A stretch of DNA of 64,000 nt from Pseudomonas tolaasii NCPPB 2192 (GCF_002813445.1 NZ_PHHD01000001.1:5208001-5272000), one strand, 5' to 3'. Shown: positions 33,146-43,114, counted from the stretch's first letter. Numbers and translations: made by a program. Notes: generated by a model not told the origin, from the letters alone.

Positions 33146-35214
33146 CGCTGCGCCAGTGCGCGCTCGCGGACAAAGCCCTGCACCTGATCGCCGGGCAGTG
33201 CCTTGCTGAAATACCAGCCCTGGATAAACAACTCGGTGCCAGTATTCAAGAAGGCCAACTGCTCGGCCGTCTCCACGCCCTCCACCACCACACCGAGGTT
33301 CAGCGCCTCGCAAAAACGCAGCATGCCGGTCAGCACCTGGGCGCCTTTGGGATCATGCTGGGCCACTACGAAACTGCGGTCGATCTTGATGAAGTCCACC
33401 GGAAACTGGTGCAGATAACTCAGCGCGGAAAACCCGGTGCCGAAGTCATCGATGTACACCTTGGCGCCAATCGCCTGAAGTTTCTGGATGGTCTGACGCG
33501 TGGCCGGCACGTCACTGACCAGCGCATCTTCGGTGATTTCCACCGACACCTGCCCGTGGGCCTGAGCGAGGATTTCCACCAAGCGCTCACCGTGGGCGGC
33601 GTTGGTCAGGGTGGTGCTGGAAATGTTGATGGTCATGGGCAGGGCAAAGCCGGCCTTCTGCCATTTCTGACACTGACGTACCGCCTGGGACGCCACCCAC
33701 ACATCCACGTCCGGCATCAGCCGCGCCTGCGCCAGCCATTGCAGAAACTCCCAGGGCGAATGCACCTGGCCCTTGTCGTCCCGGGCACGCATCAGGGCTT
33801 CGCAACCGGTGCACAACCCTGTACGCGTAGAGACCTGAGGCTGAAATTCAAGGTAGAACTCATAGTCGCAGATCTGCTGGATGTGGCTGAGCTCGACTGC
33901 CTGGCGGGCCAGGGTTTTGTGGGAGGCGAGCACCGGGTCCATCTCGCGCAGCCGGCCCTTCTCTTCGAGGCCGCGAAAGGTCATGTCCAATGATTTGAGA
34001 TACACCGTGCTGCCTTCCGTGGCCTCGCGATGGATCGCTCGCACATAGGGCGCGTACACCAGCGTGCCCAGCCCCAGCAGCGCCAGTTGCAACACCACGG
34101 CGGCCCAATCCCCATGGGTGCTGAGGTAGGCATTGAGCAGCACGGGTGCAGTAAACGGCACGCTGGCCACGGCGGGTGACACCCATCCCAGCAACACCGC
34201 GGTCAATGCCAGCATAGCGTTGAACGCCGGCACCAGCAGAAAGGGCATGAACAGGCGCGGATTGAGAATGATCGGCAGGCCGAATAACAGCACTTCGCTG
34301 ACGTTGAACAGCGACAGCGGCACACTGGCCATCGCCAGCAAGCGCATGGACTGGCTTTTGGAAAACAGCAGAATCGCCAACAGCAGGCACAACGCACCGC
34401 CCGAGCCACCGATAAAAGCGAAACAGCCCAACAGGCCGCTATTGAGCACATACGGAATCGATTCACCCGCTGCCGAAGCGGTGCCATTGAGCACCACGGC
34501 CTGGTCCAGCACATCAAACAACGGCTGCATGGCATACACGCCGTGAATGCCGAAAAACCACAACAGCGAATTCATCAGCGTCACGAACAAACCGCTGCCA
34601 TAGGGCGATTGCAGTGCATCCAGCACTTGCGGCCCCTGAAGCTGCGCCACATAAGGAATCTGCAGCAGCAACGACAGCACCACCACCAGAGACAGCGCGG
34701 TGATGGCGCCAGGTATTACCATGTTGATGGTGCCGCGCAGGTTATGCCCGACCAGATTCTCATTCACCAGGCGGGTCCAGCGAAAGCGGTGCAGCCACGC
34801 GACTGCCGGCACATTGAGCAAGGGCGAAGCGATGGCAATGAACAGCACGAACGTAGCCGAGGCTCGCGGGTACTCACGCAACACAAACGTTGCAACCACC
34901 ACGTGGGCCAGGCACAAAAAGGCCACAGGCAATTGGGGCAAACGGTACTGGATCGCCAGCATGTAACCGATTGAGGCGGCCACCAGCAGCGGAATCACCG
35001 AGCTGATCTGGTTGTGCAACCCGGACAAAAACGTCACGACTTGCGGGTCGAAACCCAGCACTCTGGCGCACTCGGACAGAATCAGAAAACCGGCCGACAC
35101 CAGCAGGCATGGCAGGATCCACAGCAAACCTTCCCGTATCGCGCGCAGCGAATCGGTGCTGGCCAACGCCGCCAGGCGCTGAGTGAGGAAAAGTTTGAAC
35201 AGCGTTTGCGCCAT
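33142..35214 (-). CDS. PTS EIIC - EAL fusion (sugar-linked c-di-GMP phosphodiesterase)
   Basis: A 690-residue protein. Residues about 1-410 form a PTS EIIC-type membrane domain with about ten helices, including FFGIHGVYAMQPLFDVL, where FGIH is typical of lactose/cellobiose-class IIC. Residues about 440-680 form an EAL domain with the catalytic set intact: EALMRARD, INISSTTL, VSVEITEDAL, YIDDFGTGFSALS, FIKIDRSFV and VVEGVETAEQ. The predicted activity is c-di-GMP hydrolysis controlled by a membrane ligand. No EIIA or EIIB is fused or adjacent, so it may sense rather than transport. ATG 35214 follows GAGGGG. Confidence 0.9.
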   Translation of the reverse strand: MAQTLFKLFLTQRLAALASTDSLRAIREGLLWILPCLLVSAGFLILSECARVLGFDPQVVTFLSGLHNQISSVIPLLVAASIGYMLAIQYRLPQLPVAFLCLAHVVVATFVLREYPRASATFVLFIAIASPLLNVPAVAWLHRFRWTRLVNENLVGHNLRGTINMVIPGAITALSLVVVLSLLLQIPYVAQLQGPQVLDALQSPYGSGLFVTLMNSLLWFFGIHGVYAMQPLFDVLDQAVVLNGTASAAGESIPYVLNSGLLGCFAFIGGSGGALCLLLAILLFSKSQSMRLLAMASVPLSLFNVSEVLLFGLPIILNPRLFMPFLLVPAFNAMLALTAVLLGWVSPAVASVPFTAPVLLNAYLSTHGDWAAVVLQLALLGLGTLVYAPYVRAIHREATEGSTVYLKSLDMTFRGLEEKGRLREMDPVLASHKTLARQAVELSHIQQICDYEFYLEFQPQVSTRTGLCTGCEALMRARDDKGQVHSPWEFLQWLAQARLMPDVDVWVASQAVRQCQKWQKAGFALPMTINISSTTLTNAAHGERLVEILAQAHGQVSVEITEDALVSDVPATRQTIQKLQAIGAKVYIDDFGTGFSALSYLHQFPVDFIKIDRSFVVAQHDPKGAQVLTGMLRFCEALNLGVVVEGVETAEQLAFLNTGTELFIQGWYFSKALPGDQVQGFVRERALAQR

Positions 35215-35400
35215 GACCCGCCCCTCTGCCCTTCGCTCTCTGCCAGCAGGCAGGCCCGAAACTCCCTGGTAACGCTGGACATTCAGGAACCGGGAGCAAA
35301 AGATTTTGCCGCAACACTCGTAATTATTCAGAATTAATTTCGACACGCTATGCTTGTCGATTGTCGTAAAGGAGCCAGAGATCAAGGAGGTCCGTTCAAC

Positions 35401-35661
35401 ATGCAACTCAAGCTGTCAAACCCCGTGCCCCCCATCGTATTCAATGCCGTGGTGTGGCTGTGTGGCGTTACGCTACTACTTTTGCTCAAAAATGCGCTCG
35501 TAGCGTTCTTCGAGGCCATCGACGATGACTCGCTGGAACTGAACCTGGCCATGGCGCTGTGCGCCTACGTGCTACTGTTTTTGCTGGAGCCCATGAGAAA
35601 CCGCATCGATCGGCGTCTGAAAAAACGCAACCGGCGCCGAGCCAATCGTCACAGGAGTTAG
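35401..35661 (+). CDS. Small membrane protein of unknown function
   Basis: An 86-residue protein with two predicted transmembrane segments (VVWLCGVTLLLLLKNALVAFF and LAMALCAYVLLFLLEPM). A very basic tail rich in Arg and Lys follows and should stay in the cytoplasm. An excellent AAGGAGG site precedes ATG 35401. It is divergent from the EIIC-EAL gene and lies 3 bases before the next small gene, so the two are an operon. I do not recognise the family. Confidence 0.7.
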   Translation: MQLKLSNPVPPIVFNAVVWLCGVTLLLLLKNALVAFFEAIDDDSLELNLAMALCAYVLLFLLEPMRNRIDRRLKKRNRRRANRHRS

Positions 35662-35664
35662 CCT

Positions 35665-35994
35665 TTGTCAGACCCCGGCGATAACCACCAGCGCGCCCTG
35701 GACAAATTTCTGCTCGAACACCCGGACGTGCTCGCACAATTGGACACGCTGAACCCGTTGGCTGCCCAGGCCAAGAAAGAAACCCTTGCGCAGTATCGCG
35801 CCGAACGCCTGCATGAAGCCTTCGAGGCGGAAGCGGAACGTCTGCACCTGTTTGCGTGGGAACTGACCCTGAAGTTGACGGCCGAATCCCCGCAGGCGTT
35901 TGAAGCCCAGCGGCTGGAGGTGCATAAGGAAGTCGCTCAGATGGCGGGGATGAATTGGGCTGAATATTGCCAGTTGCATGATTTGGTGGAGTAA
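35665..35994 (+). CDS. Small helical protein, DUF6388-like
   Basis: A 109-residue, charged, helical cytoplasmic protein (ALDKFLLEHPDVLAQLDTLN; EVAQMAGMNWAEYCQLHDL). It resembles the Pseudomonas DUF6388 family from memory. It uses a TTG start, supported by AGGAG 7 bases upstream and no usable ATG near it. It follows the small membrane protein gene almost directly. The function is unknown. Confidence 0.7.
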   Translation: MSDPGDNHQRALDKFLLEHPDVLAQLDTLNPLAAQAKKETLAQYRAERLHEAFEAEAERLHLFAWELTLKLTAESPQAFEAQRLEVHKEVAQMAGMNWAEYCQLHDLVE

Positions 35995-36002
35995 GGGTTG
36001 GG

Positions 36003-36833
36003 CTACAGGTGCCAAAAGCGCCGGCGACAACCCATCGCTTCAGCCAACTCCGCAACGGTAATGGTTCTTCGCTCGGGGTCGGCGGCCAGGGCTGAACGTA
36101 ATGCTGGCCAGCAACCGCTCGGCAACTGCCGGGGGCGTGCTGTTTTTGGCAGGGTTTGATGGCTCTCCAGGCGCTTTGCGCAGGCCATTTCGTACACCAC
36201 GCGCGCGGCGGCATACAGGTCGGCGGCAACCGTCAGCTCACCTCCCTCGAGCAACTCCGGGGCTGCATAGGTTGGGGTCCATGCGTTGAACCGGCTGCGA
36301 TTCAAGCTCGGCAGGCCCGTTTGAACACTGCCCAGGCCGAAATCGAACAGGCGCACACCCTGTTCGCCCATCATCACGTTGGACGGTTTTATATCGCCAT
36401 GAAGCACCCGTTGCCCGTGGGTGTAGTCCAGAGCGTCCAGTAGCTGCACAGCCGCAGGCTGCAATTCTCGCCAAGGCAACCCTGCGGGGCACTCCTGAAG
36501 CAAACGATCCAGGGTGATGCCATGCATCAATTCCATCGTGAAAAAAGCGGTTTGACGAGGCGTGTCGACCTCGAATGAAAACGCGCGAACCACACCTTCG
36601 TGATGCAGGCTTCGGGTCAGCGAAAACTCGCTGTACAACAACACGTGGGCATCGGTGCACTCGGACATGCTTTCACCCAACATCTTGAGCGCCACATTGG
36701 AGCTTGGCTCACCAAACTGCTCGTGCAGGAGGTCACGGGCGCGATAGACCACGCCCATTCCGCCCCTGCCCAGCTCACGTTCCAGCTGATAACGCCCGGC
36801 AAGCAGGTTGAAAGGGAGTGATGCTTCACTCAT
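36003..36833 (-). CDS. stk1: T6SS-associated serine/threonine kinase (Stk1-like)
   Basis: A 276-residue soluble kinase domain without a transmembrane tail. Glycine loop LGRGGMGVVYRARD is near residue 21, VALKMLGE gives the ATP lysine, HGDIKPSN is the catalytic loop (about 140), LFDFGLG gives DFG, and APELLEGG ends the activation segment. The catalytic loop reads HGD, not HRD. In P. aeruginosa HSI-II the equivalent Stk1 with phosphatase Stp1 controls T6SS by threonine phosphorylation of the FHA protein. Its start overlaps the phosphatase stop by 4 bases. It is the last gene of the T6SS operon. Confidence 0.9.
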   Translation of the reverse strand: MSEASLPFNLLAGRYQLERELGRGGMGVVYRARDLLHEQFGEPSSNVALKMLGESMSECTDAHVLLYSEFSLTRSLHHEGVVRAFSFEVDTPRQTAFFTMELMHGITLDRLLQECPAGLPWRELQPAAVQLLDALDYTHGQRVLHGDIKPSNVMMGEQGVRLFDFGLGSVQTGLPSLNRSRFNAWTPTYAAPELLEGGELTVAADLYAAARVVYEMACAKRLESHQTLPKTARPRQLPSGCWPALRSALAADPERRTITVAELAEAMGCRRRFWHL

Positions 36834-37561
36834 GGCCGCACCACCACCGCCGTGAAATCATCCCGCGCGGCGCCACGCAATACGCCAGTGAACAATCGAT
36901 CCACGCTCTGTTGCGGCGAGCCGTTACTCAGGGCCCGCACCAGATCGTCATTACCGAGCAGTTGATACAGGCCATCAGTGCACAATAAAAACACATCGCC
37001 TGGCCGAGTCCCCAGCTCCAGGGTTTCAAGGCTCAACGACGTACCGGCGCCAATGGCACGCGTCAGAGCCCTGGCATCAGGATGGGCCCGCGCTTGCGAC
37101 AGACCCAGCCGACCTTCATCCACCAGACGCTGCAACAGGGTGTGATCCTTCGACAGTTGGTACAGGCGTCGCCCACGCCACAGATAGCAGCGACTGTCCC
37201 CTGCCCATATGCACACTGCGCGGTGCGCCTCCACCAGCAAGGCCACGACGGTACTGCCCATCGTGACATCGTGACCCGTGGTCAATTGTGCCCCGGCACA
37301 CACCAAACGCCGGTTGACGTCCTGCAAACATCGCAGGGCTGTCTGGACACGTTGATCCAAGCCACCCCGAGCAGGCAACGAAGCCAGGCTGTTGATCACC
37401 CAACGGCTCGCCACATCACCGGCCTGGTGGCCGCCCATGCCGTCCGCCACTGCCCAGCAGCCACTCTGCGGGCAGTCGAGGTACGCATCCTCATTGCGAA
37501 GCCTGGCATGGCCCTGCTGCGTGCGCCCGGCACTGCGCCGATGGGTTTGCCCGAGATTCAT
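36830..37561 (-). CDS. stp1: T6SS-associated PP2C phosphatase (Stp1-like)
   Basis: A 243-residue PP2C-family phosphatase. Metal-binding motifs are CWAVADGMGGHQAGDVAS (about 35), WAGDSRCYLWR (about 118), LLCTDGLYQLL (about 190) and DDFTAVVV at the C-terminus. It reverses phosphorylation by the downstream kinase and so opposes the threonine-phosphorylation control of secretion. It overlaps both neighbours by 4 bases, so all three are co-translated. Confidence 0.92.
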   Translation of the reverse strand: MNLGQTHRRSAGRTQQGHARLRNEDAYLDCPQSGCWAVADGMGGHQAGDVASRWVINSLASLPARGGLDQRVQTALRCLQDVNRRLVCAGAQLTTGHDVTMGSTVVALLVEAHRAVCIWAGDSRCYLWRGRRLYQLSKDHTLLQRLVDEGRLGLSQARAHPDARALTRAIGAGTSLSLETLELGTRPGDVFLLCTDGLYQLLGNDDLVRALSNGSPQQSVDRLFTGVLRGAARDDFTAVVVRP

Positions 37562-40500
37562 AGCTGCTCCGGCAACCGGAAAGTGCGCCAGGCATCCATC
37601 TCAAACGGGCTGGGAGTGCGCGGGGTCGTCAGCAGGTAATTGGCGCGCAACCCCGCGAGGTCTGCCTTGACGACTTGCGCGTTGCGCCCACTGGCTGACT
37701 CCTTCTGCAACAAGTCGAAGAACCTGAACAGCGACCAGGCGCCGGCGTTTTTCTCAATCCCCAGCGGCCGTTGTTCCGTCCCTCGTTCAAGCACCAGGCT
37801 GCTGCGCCCATTGTCGGCTTCCGTGGGCCAATTAAACGTCATGGGCACAATCGGGCCATGTCGATATTCCAGTTGCTGATCGCCCAGGCTAAGGGTCGCA
37901 CGGCTGACCGAGGGGTCCAGGCTGTAGGGAGCCAATGTGAATCGAATGGCTAATTCGCCATGTTCCTCGAGGAAAAAGCTGCGACGGATAACCTGCGCTT
38001 TCGTCAACTGGTCCAGCAATGAACGTGTAACCGGCAGGCTATTACCGTCCAGACCGCGCAGCCTGTATCGGCTGCCATCAACGCTGATAAAGGGTTTGAG
38101 GTACCCCTCATAAAAGCGTGCCATGACGCCTTGCGGCTTGAAGAACTCTTGAAAGTCGTGAAGGCCGACTTCACTGGTCGCATGGGCGTTGAAGGGATAG
38201 CGTTGACGCAATGCTTTGGCATAAAGACTGTACACATCACTTTGATAGCGCTGGTTGACGTGCGAATAGGCGCCCTCCAACAAGTGCCTCCAACTATCGT
38301 CAGCCACCCCTTCGAACCAACCCGCTAGCGGCAGTGGCAAACGCGAAGCGGCGTCCCGCAGGTTGCCCAGTACATCCTGCTGCCCCTCCATTCGCCGCTT
38401 CACTCTTTGGAACGCTGCCTGTTCCGGGGAACTCTCCCGGTTCAGCGACGCCAGTTGCAGGTGCAACTCGTCAAGCAGTCGCAACGCTTGAGTAAGCTCG
38501 GCACTCGGGTTCTGCTGTTCATCCAGCAACTGATGCAGCGGCTCAAAACGCCGTTGCAGTGCGCGGCGAGCCGTGTCAGGAAATGCGGCTGTTTGCACTT
38601 CAGTCGCCGCCGACTGAATCATCCCGCCCAACGCGCCTGCTTGCGAAGCGGCTTTGTCCAACAGCACGTTGGCAGGCAGCAGACGGGTATTTTCGGCAAT
38701 CACCTGCAATAGCTGCATCAAGGGTGACTGGGCGGATGTCAGGTGCGCAAGCTGCTCGGCATTCTGCCTGAGGTTATCCGTGCGACGCAGGCTGACACGA
38801 CCAAGAGCCTCGCTCCAAACATCGGCATATTCACTGAAATAACGTTGCTGAAGCTCGGTCATCAACCGACGCAGATCCATGGCGCTCAAGTCACCGGCTT
38901 CGCCCATTATCCAGTTGTCCTGTGCAATGGCATTCACCAGCCTCGGCCCCTGAGCCTCGAAATACTGCCAATACCGTTTTGTGTAAAAGCCCGGTACAGG
39001 TGGGTCGGCCGCCAATAACCCTTTACCCTCGCCAAGACGCAGCGGTTCCAGGTTTCGCGATTGTTCGCGCAGTACCCGGTAAACGCCATCAGCCAGTGAT
39101 TCGCCTCGCAGTTCCTCACGGGCCATCGACACCAGCGTCGCGTCGAGCGGCACCACAAACGGGTGCTCCAGCAGCCGCGCAAAATGCGTATTCAGACGCT
39201 TCTGCACGGATGCATCGCCCGGATGACGCGCAGACCAGATACCCGCCATATGCTGCGCCAGCCAACTGTTCTCGCGACGCTCACGCAAATTGAGCATCAG
39301 ATAGGCGCGCAGATCGTCGAGCCGCTGCTCCCGGCTCCCGTGATGGGTGCGCACCTGCTGCTCAACCTGTGCAGTCATTTTGCGCAGGAACTGCTGTTGC
39401 AGCGCCTGCTCATAGGCGCGTGTGACGATCGGGCGGCTCAAATCCCCCTGGTAAAGACCGGCTCGCTCCATGAACCCGGCGCCCCCTGCCGGCGGGAACA
39501 CCTGAGTCGCCGCCAGACGCGCATCCAGCAACGCCAGGAGCGCCAGGACCGGGTCGGCATCTGCTGCAGTATCGGAAGGATGGTCGGCCAGTGTTGCCAA
39601 TTGCGACAGCCGATGCTGGTTGACCGAATAACTGTGTGCCCACAGCCATCCTGCCCCACCGACAAGCAATGCCGCCGCCGCCAATTGCAACCCCTGGCGC
39701 CTGCGAAGTCGACGTTGCTCCTGAACCTGGAGGCCGGCGAGACCGGCTTCGGCGAAGATAACCCGACTGAACAGCCCTTCGGCAAAGCGACTCTGCCCAG
39801 GGTCTGCGCAGGTCAAGTAAAACCCGCGCAAACCATTGATGCGCCTGTTTCGATGCGTGGAAAAAGCCGATTCGACAAAGATGCACAAACGCTCGCCGAT
39901 TTGCGCTGCTTCCTGCGCAAAACCCAGCATTTGTCCGCGACGCTCCACACTGCGCTCCTGATGCAACCGTGTAATCAACTGCGCGCTCAATCGTTGCAAC
40001 AAGGTCTCGAAGGCGTGGCGCACCTGGCCAATGTCAACACGGGTGTGGCTCTCATCAAGACGTTGCCCGAACACGTTTTCGGCGGTATCCCTGGGGGACG
40101 CTTCGAAGAATTGATTAAACCCCGGAAGCCGGTCGGCCTGGGTCAACACCAGATAGAGGGGAACGTCGGCATGCAATGTCTGGTGAATTTCCTGCAGGCG
40201 CGAATGCACATACCGGGCGTGACGCTCCACTTCGTTTTCGTTGTTGCTCAGCAACCTCTCCATCGACAGCGCGACTACCACGCCGTTAAGCGGGCGCGCT
40301 CGCCGTCGCACGCCAAGCTGGCTCAACAATGTTGACCATCCTGCACCGTCCACAGCACTGTCAGGCTGCATCAGGTAACGTCCCGGCACATCAATCACGA
40401 CGCCCTCATCGGCGATATACCACTCGCAATGCGCCGTTTCCCCCTGTGGCACCTCATCTGTTTGATCGAATGGCAATTGCAAGCCGGCTGCCGTCAGCAA

Positions 40501-40911
40501 CTGTGTCTTCCCGCTTCCAGGTTCCCCTATCAACAGGTACCACGGCAGTTCAAGACTGCCTGGATCACGCGGGGTGGATTTGAGCGTCCGGATCGCCTTC
40601 TTGAACAGCTCACGTACACGCACCTGTTCTGCGTCTACCCGTGCCGACTGTTGCTCGCGCTCCGCGCGCTCGTACTGATCAACCGACGTTGTGCGGCGTC
40701 CGCCAAAGAGGGCCATTGCCAACCCCCATAAAAAAAACAACGTGCACATAGTGACAAGGCGGGCCGTAGTACCCTGCAAAAACCGGTAGTCGTTCACAGC
40801 CAGCAACGGCCCGACCCACCACACCAACACCGTGCAGGCAAGCACCACTAACAGGCTCCAAACCCAAATCCTGCTCAGCACAGCGCCCGCCTTCTTGAAG
40901 AATGCGTTCAT
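37558..40911 (-). CDS. tssM: T6SS membrane-complex protein TssM (IcmF family)
   Basis: A 1,117-residue inner-membrane protein. Two N-terminal helices (about 15-65) and a third near 400 (LQLAAAALLVGGAGWLWA) frame a cytosolic domain. This carries a Walker A LLIGEPGSGKTQLL near residue 130. The large C-terminal part is periplasmic and ends in the TssJ-binding region. With TssL and TssJ it spans the envelope and docks the baseplate. The intact P-loop suggests an NTP-binding type of TssM. It sits between tssL and the phosphatase gene. Confidence 0.95.
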   Translation of the reverse strand: MNAFFKKAGAVLSRIWVWSLLVVLACTVLVWWVGPLLAVNDYRFLQGTTARLVTMCTLFFLWGLAMALFGGRRTTSVDQYERAEREQQSARVDAEQVRVRELFKKAIRTLKSTPRDPGSLELPWYLLIGEPGSGKTQLLTAAGLQLPFDQTDEVPQGETAHCEWYIADEGVVIDVPGRYLMQPDSAVDGAGWSTLLSQLGVRRRARPLNGVVVALSMERLLSNNENEVERHARYVHSRLQEIHQTLHADVPLYLVLTQADRLPGFNQFFEASPRDTAENVFGQRLDESHTRVDIGQVRHAFETLLQRLSAQLITRLHQERSVERRGQMLGFAQEAAQIGERLCIFVESAFSTHRNRRINGLRGFYLTCADPGQSRFAEGLFSRVIFAEAGLAGLQVQEQRRLRRRQGLQLAAAALLVGGAGWLWAHSYSVNQHRLSQLATLADHPSDTAADADPVLALLALLDARLAATQVFPPAGGAGFMERAGLYQGDLSRPIVTRAYEQALQQQFLRKMTAQVEQQVRTHHGSREQRLDDLRAYLMLNLRERRENSWLAQHMAGIWSARHPGDASVQKRLNTHFARLLEHPFVVPLDATLVSMAREELRGESLADGVYRVLREQSRNLEPLRLGEGKGLLAADPPVPGFYTKRYWQYFEAQGPRLVNAIAQDNWIMGEAGDLSAMDLRRLMTELQQRYFSEYADVWSEALGRVSLRRTDNLRQNAEQLAHLTSAQSPLMQLLQVIAENTRLLPANVLLDKAASQAGALGGMIQSAATEVQTAAFPDTARRALQRRFEPLHQLLDEQQNPSAELTQALRLLDELHLQLASLNRESSPEQAAFQRVKRRMEGQQDVLGNLRDAASRLPLPLAGWFEGVADDSWRHLLEGAYSHVNQRYQSDVYSLYAKALRQRYPFNAHATSEVGLHDFQEFFKPQGVMARFYEGYLKPFISVDGSRYRLRGLDGNSLPVTRSLLDQLTKAQVIRRSFFLEEHGELAIRFTLAPYSLDPSVSRATLSLGDQQLEYRHGPIVPMTFNWPTEADNGRSSLVLERGTEQRPLGIEKNAGAWSLFRFFDLLQKESASGRNAQVVKADLAGLRANYLLTTPRTPSPFEMDAWRTFRLPEQL

Positions 40912-40927
40912 TCATTGCTCCCAGCGT

Positions 40928-41779
40928 TTACGAAGGCGTCTGAATCGGTTCAGGCGCCGAAGATAGAAAAGGTTGCAGCGCATGCCCTCGCAGCTCACCC
41001 AACTTCCAGGCAAAACCGATGTACAGACTCACCCCGCAGGCCAGGGCGAACGCTGCGATCCAGCGAGCCGAGATGACGCGGAACCTTTTGCGCCGTCCCG
41101 TCAACGGCGGGGCGGGATCGTTCGGCGGGTCACCCCGTACTTGCCTGATCTGACGATGCAAGGCATCACGAACGGCTTCGAGCTCGCAAGCGCCTCTCTC
41201 CAACACCCGGTACTTGCCTTCAAACCCGATGGCCAGACACAGGTAAATCAACTCAAGCATTGCCAGGTGCCTGATCGGGTCGCGGCACAGTCGCTCCAAC
41301 AGCTGGAAAACTTTCTCGCCGCCAAAGGTTTCGTTGTGAAACCGGCTTAACAGGCTCATCCTGGACCAGTCACTGTGATTGCCCCACTCAGTCGTGACGA
41401 CCGCTTCATCAATGACGCTGCAAAGCACGTAACGAGCAGAAATAACCTCACTGCCTTCAACGCCGGACTGCAGGGCGCACGCTTCAAACTGGTTTACCGC
41501 TGATGACAACCGATCGTTGACCGCCGCGATGCTGTCGCGCCCCGAACTGCTCTTGAGTTCGACCACTTGCAACAACAATGGCCACGCCGCAACAACCAAT
41601 GAATTGGTGCTCGTCTTGAAGCGGTGCACGTCCTGAGCACGGGCGGCATAGACCATCCGGCCCTCCAACTGCTCAAAACGCGGCGCAGAAGGGAAGTCCG
41701 TGATCGGCACCTGCAAAGGACCGCGCCCCTCACTGTCAAGCAGGATGGTTTTTTCATCCTGCGGATATTCGCTGTCCAT
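40928..41779 (-). CDS. tssL: T6SS membrane-complex protein TssL (DotU/IcmH family)
   Basis: A 283-residue tail-anchored protein. The cytoplasmic helical domain contains CSVIDEAVVTTEWG and LSRFHNETFGGEKVFQLLE (about 130-165), family landmarks. One C-terminal helix (WIAAFALACGVSLYIGFAW, about 242-260) anchors it. There is no OmpA-like peptidoglycan-binding extension, so cell-wall attachment must come from another protein. It is placed between tssK and tssM. Confidence 0.94.
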   Translation of the reverse strand: MDSEYPQDEKTILLDSEGRGPLQVPITDFPSAPRFEQLEGRMVYAARAQDVHRFKTSTNSLVVAAWPLLLQVVELKSSSGRDSIAAVNDRLSSAVNQFEACALQSGVEGSEVISARYVLCSVIDEAVVTTEWGNHSDWSRMSLLSRFHNETFGGEKVFQLLERLCRDPIRHLAMLELIYLCLAIGFEGKYRVLERGACELEAVRDALHRQIRQVRGDPPNDPAPPLTGRRKRFRVISARWIAAFALACGVSLYIGFAWKLGELRGHALQPFLSSAPEPIQTPS

Positions 41780-41784
41780 GATGT

Positions 41785-43113
41785 TCAGTCCCTGATCGCC
41801 CAGAAGTTAAGTTCGAGTGCCGCGAATTCACCGCTGACATGAAAGGCAAAACCACCTGACTGCTCCAGTTGCGCGATGTCTTGGGCGGTCAGTTCAAGGA
41901 GAAAATAGGTTTTGCCTGCGTGAAACGGAATCTGGCGTGGCGCTACGGGCAGCGGCTTGATCCTGATACCCGCCAAGTGCAGGTTGACCAATTCGCGAAT
42001 GCGCTCTACAGGCCCGATTTTCAGATGCGCCGGCAGGCGCTGGCGTAACGTCTCGGAGTCACACTGCGCGGCAGCCGCCAGAATGAAGGTGGCAGCGCCC
42101 AACAACTTCAAGTCGCCAACCGGGCACACCATCACCCCGTACTGGCGCTGTTGCAGTGCCAGTTCGATGGCATGTTGCTCCAACACCATCGACAGTGCCG
42201 TACGAACCCCATTCATCAACCCGCGAAAACTCTCACCCTGGTCACCATGGCTGTAACGTATGCCCGGAGGAATCCGCCTGCTTTCGTTTGAAAACGTCGA
42301 AAGCTCTCCAAGCATCGACAGCAAGGTTCGAAACAACGTTTCGGGGCGCACCTGGGCCTGGCTGAAGTAATGACGCAGCTCCAACTCAGCCCGGTTGATC
42401 AGTTGCAGCATCAGGAAATCACCGACTTGCGAACTGGCCGCAGCCCCCTCTCCCCGCACGCGCGCAGCAATGGCGTCACCCCGGCTGGCCAGCAGACTGA
42501 TCACCTCTTTGAGGCAGGACGACACGTACCCGTTGCCCTGAAGAAAAATAAACGTTGGCACGTAGTCCGTATCCAGATTCACGCCGCCCTCGTTCGTGGA
42601 ATCCAGAAGCTGTGCAACCTTGAGCGTCACAAAACCAGGGGCACTCTGATGGTCTCCCAAAAGAAGGCGTAGATCCGGGCGTCCGGCGCTGATCCGGCAA
42701 CGGGAGTCCACACCGGCATTGGAATCACCCACCTCGACATCACAGGCAACATAACGCGCTTGAACCTCCGTTTGATCCTGCCGGCGAACCTCAGTCTGGT
42801 TAGCCGTCGCCAACGGCAACGCAAGGTAAATCGATTGCCCGCCGGAATTGGCGGGCACTTGCAGAACCAGAGGCTCCATGACGGCACCCAGTTCAAACCA
42901 GCTTCCGTCGGGTAAAATACCGCTCGCCTGATTGACCACTACCTTGCCCAGCTTCAGGTATTGCAGATCAAGCTCCAGCGTCAGAAAACCCCACGCATCG
43001 GCGTTCAACAAACGCGCCCGGTTGAGTTGCTGGTGGTAATAACGGTCGTTGTGCTGCAAATGCTGAGGCCGCAACAACATGCCTTCCTGCCAGATGACTT
43101 TATCAACGCGCAT
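41785..43113 (-). CDS. tssK: T6SS baseplate protein TssK
   Basis: A 442-residue cytoplasmic protein with the family's N-terminal pattern VIWQEGMLLRPQHLQHNDRYYHQQL and PGIRYSHGDQGESFRGLMNGVR in the middle. TssK connects the baseplate to the TssJLM membrane complex. Short gaps on both sides (1 and 5 bases) indicate one transcript. Confidence 0.95.
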   Translation of the reverse strand: MRVDKVIWQEGMLLRPQHLQHNDRYYHQQLNRARLLNADAWGFLTLELDLQYLKLGKVVVNQASGILPDGSWFELGAVMEPLVLQVPANSGGQSIYLALPLATANQTEVRRQDQTEVQARYVACDVEVGDSNAGVDSRCRISAGRPDLRLLLGDHQSAPGFVTLKVAQLLDSTNEGGVNLDTDYVPTFIFLQGNGYVSSCLKEVISLLASRGDAIAARVRGEGAAASSQVGDFLMLQLINRAELELRHYFSQAQVRPETLFRTLLSMLGELSTFSNESRRIPPGIRYSHGDQGESFRGLMNGVRTALSMVLEQHAIELALQQRQYGVMVCPVGDLKLLGAATFILAAAAQCDSETLRQRLPAHLKIGPVERIRELVNLHLAGIRIKPLPVAPRQIPFHAGKTYFLLELTAQDIAQLEQSGGFAFHVSGEFAALELNFWAIRD

Positions 43114-43114
43114 C

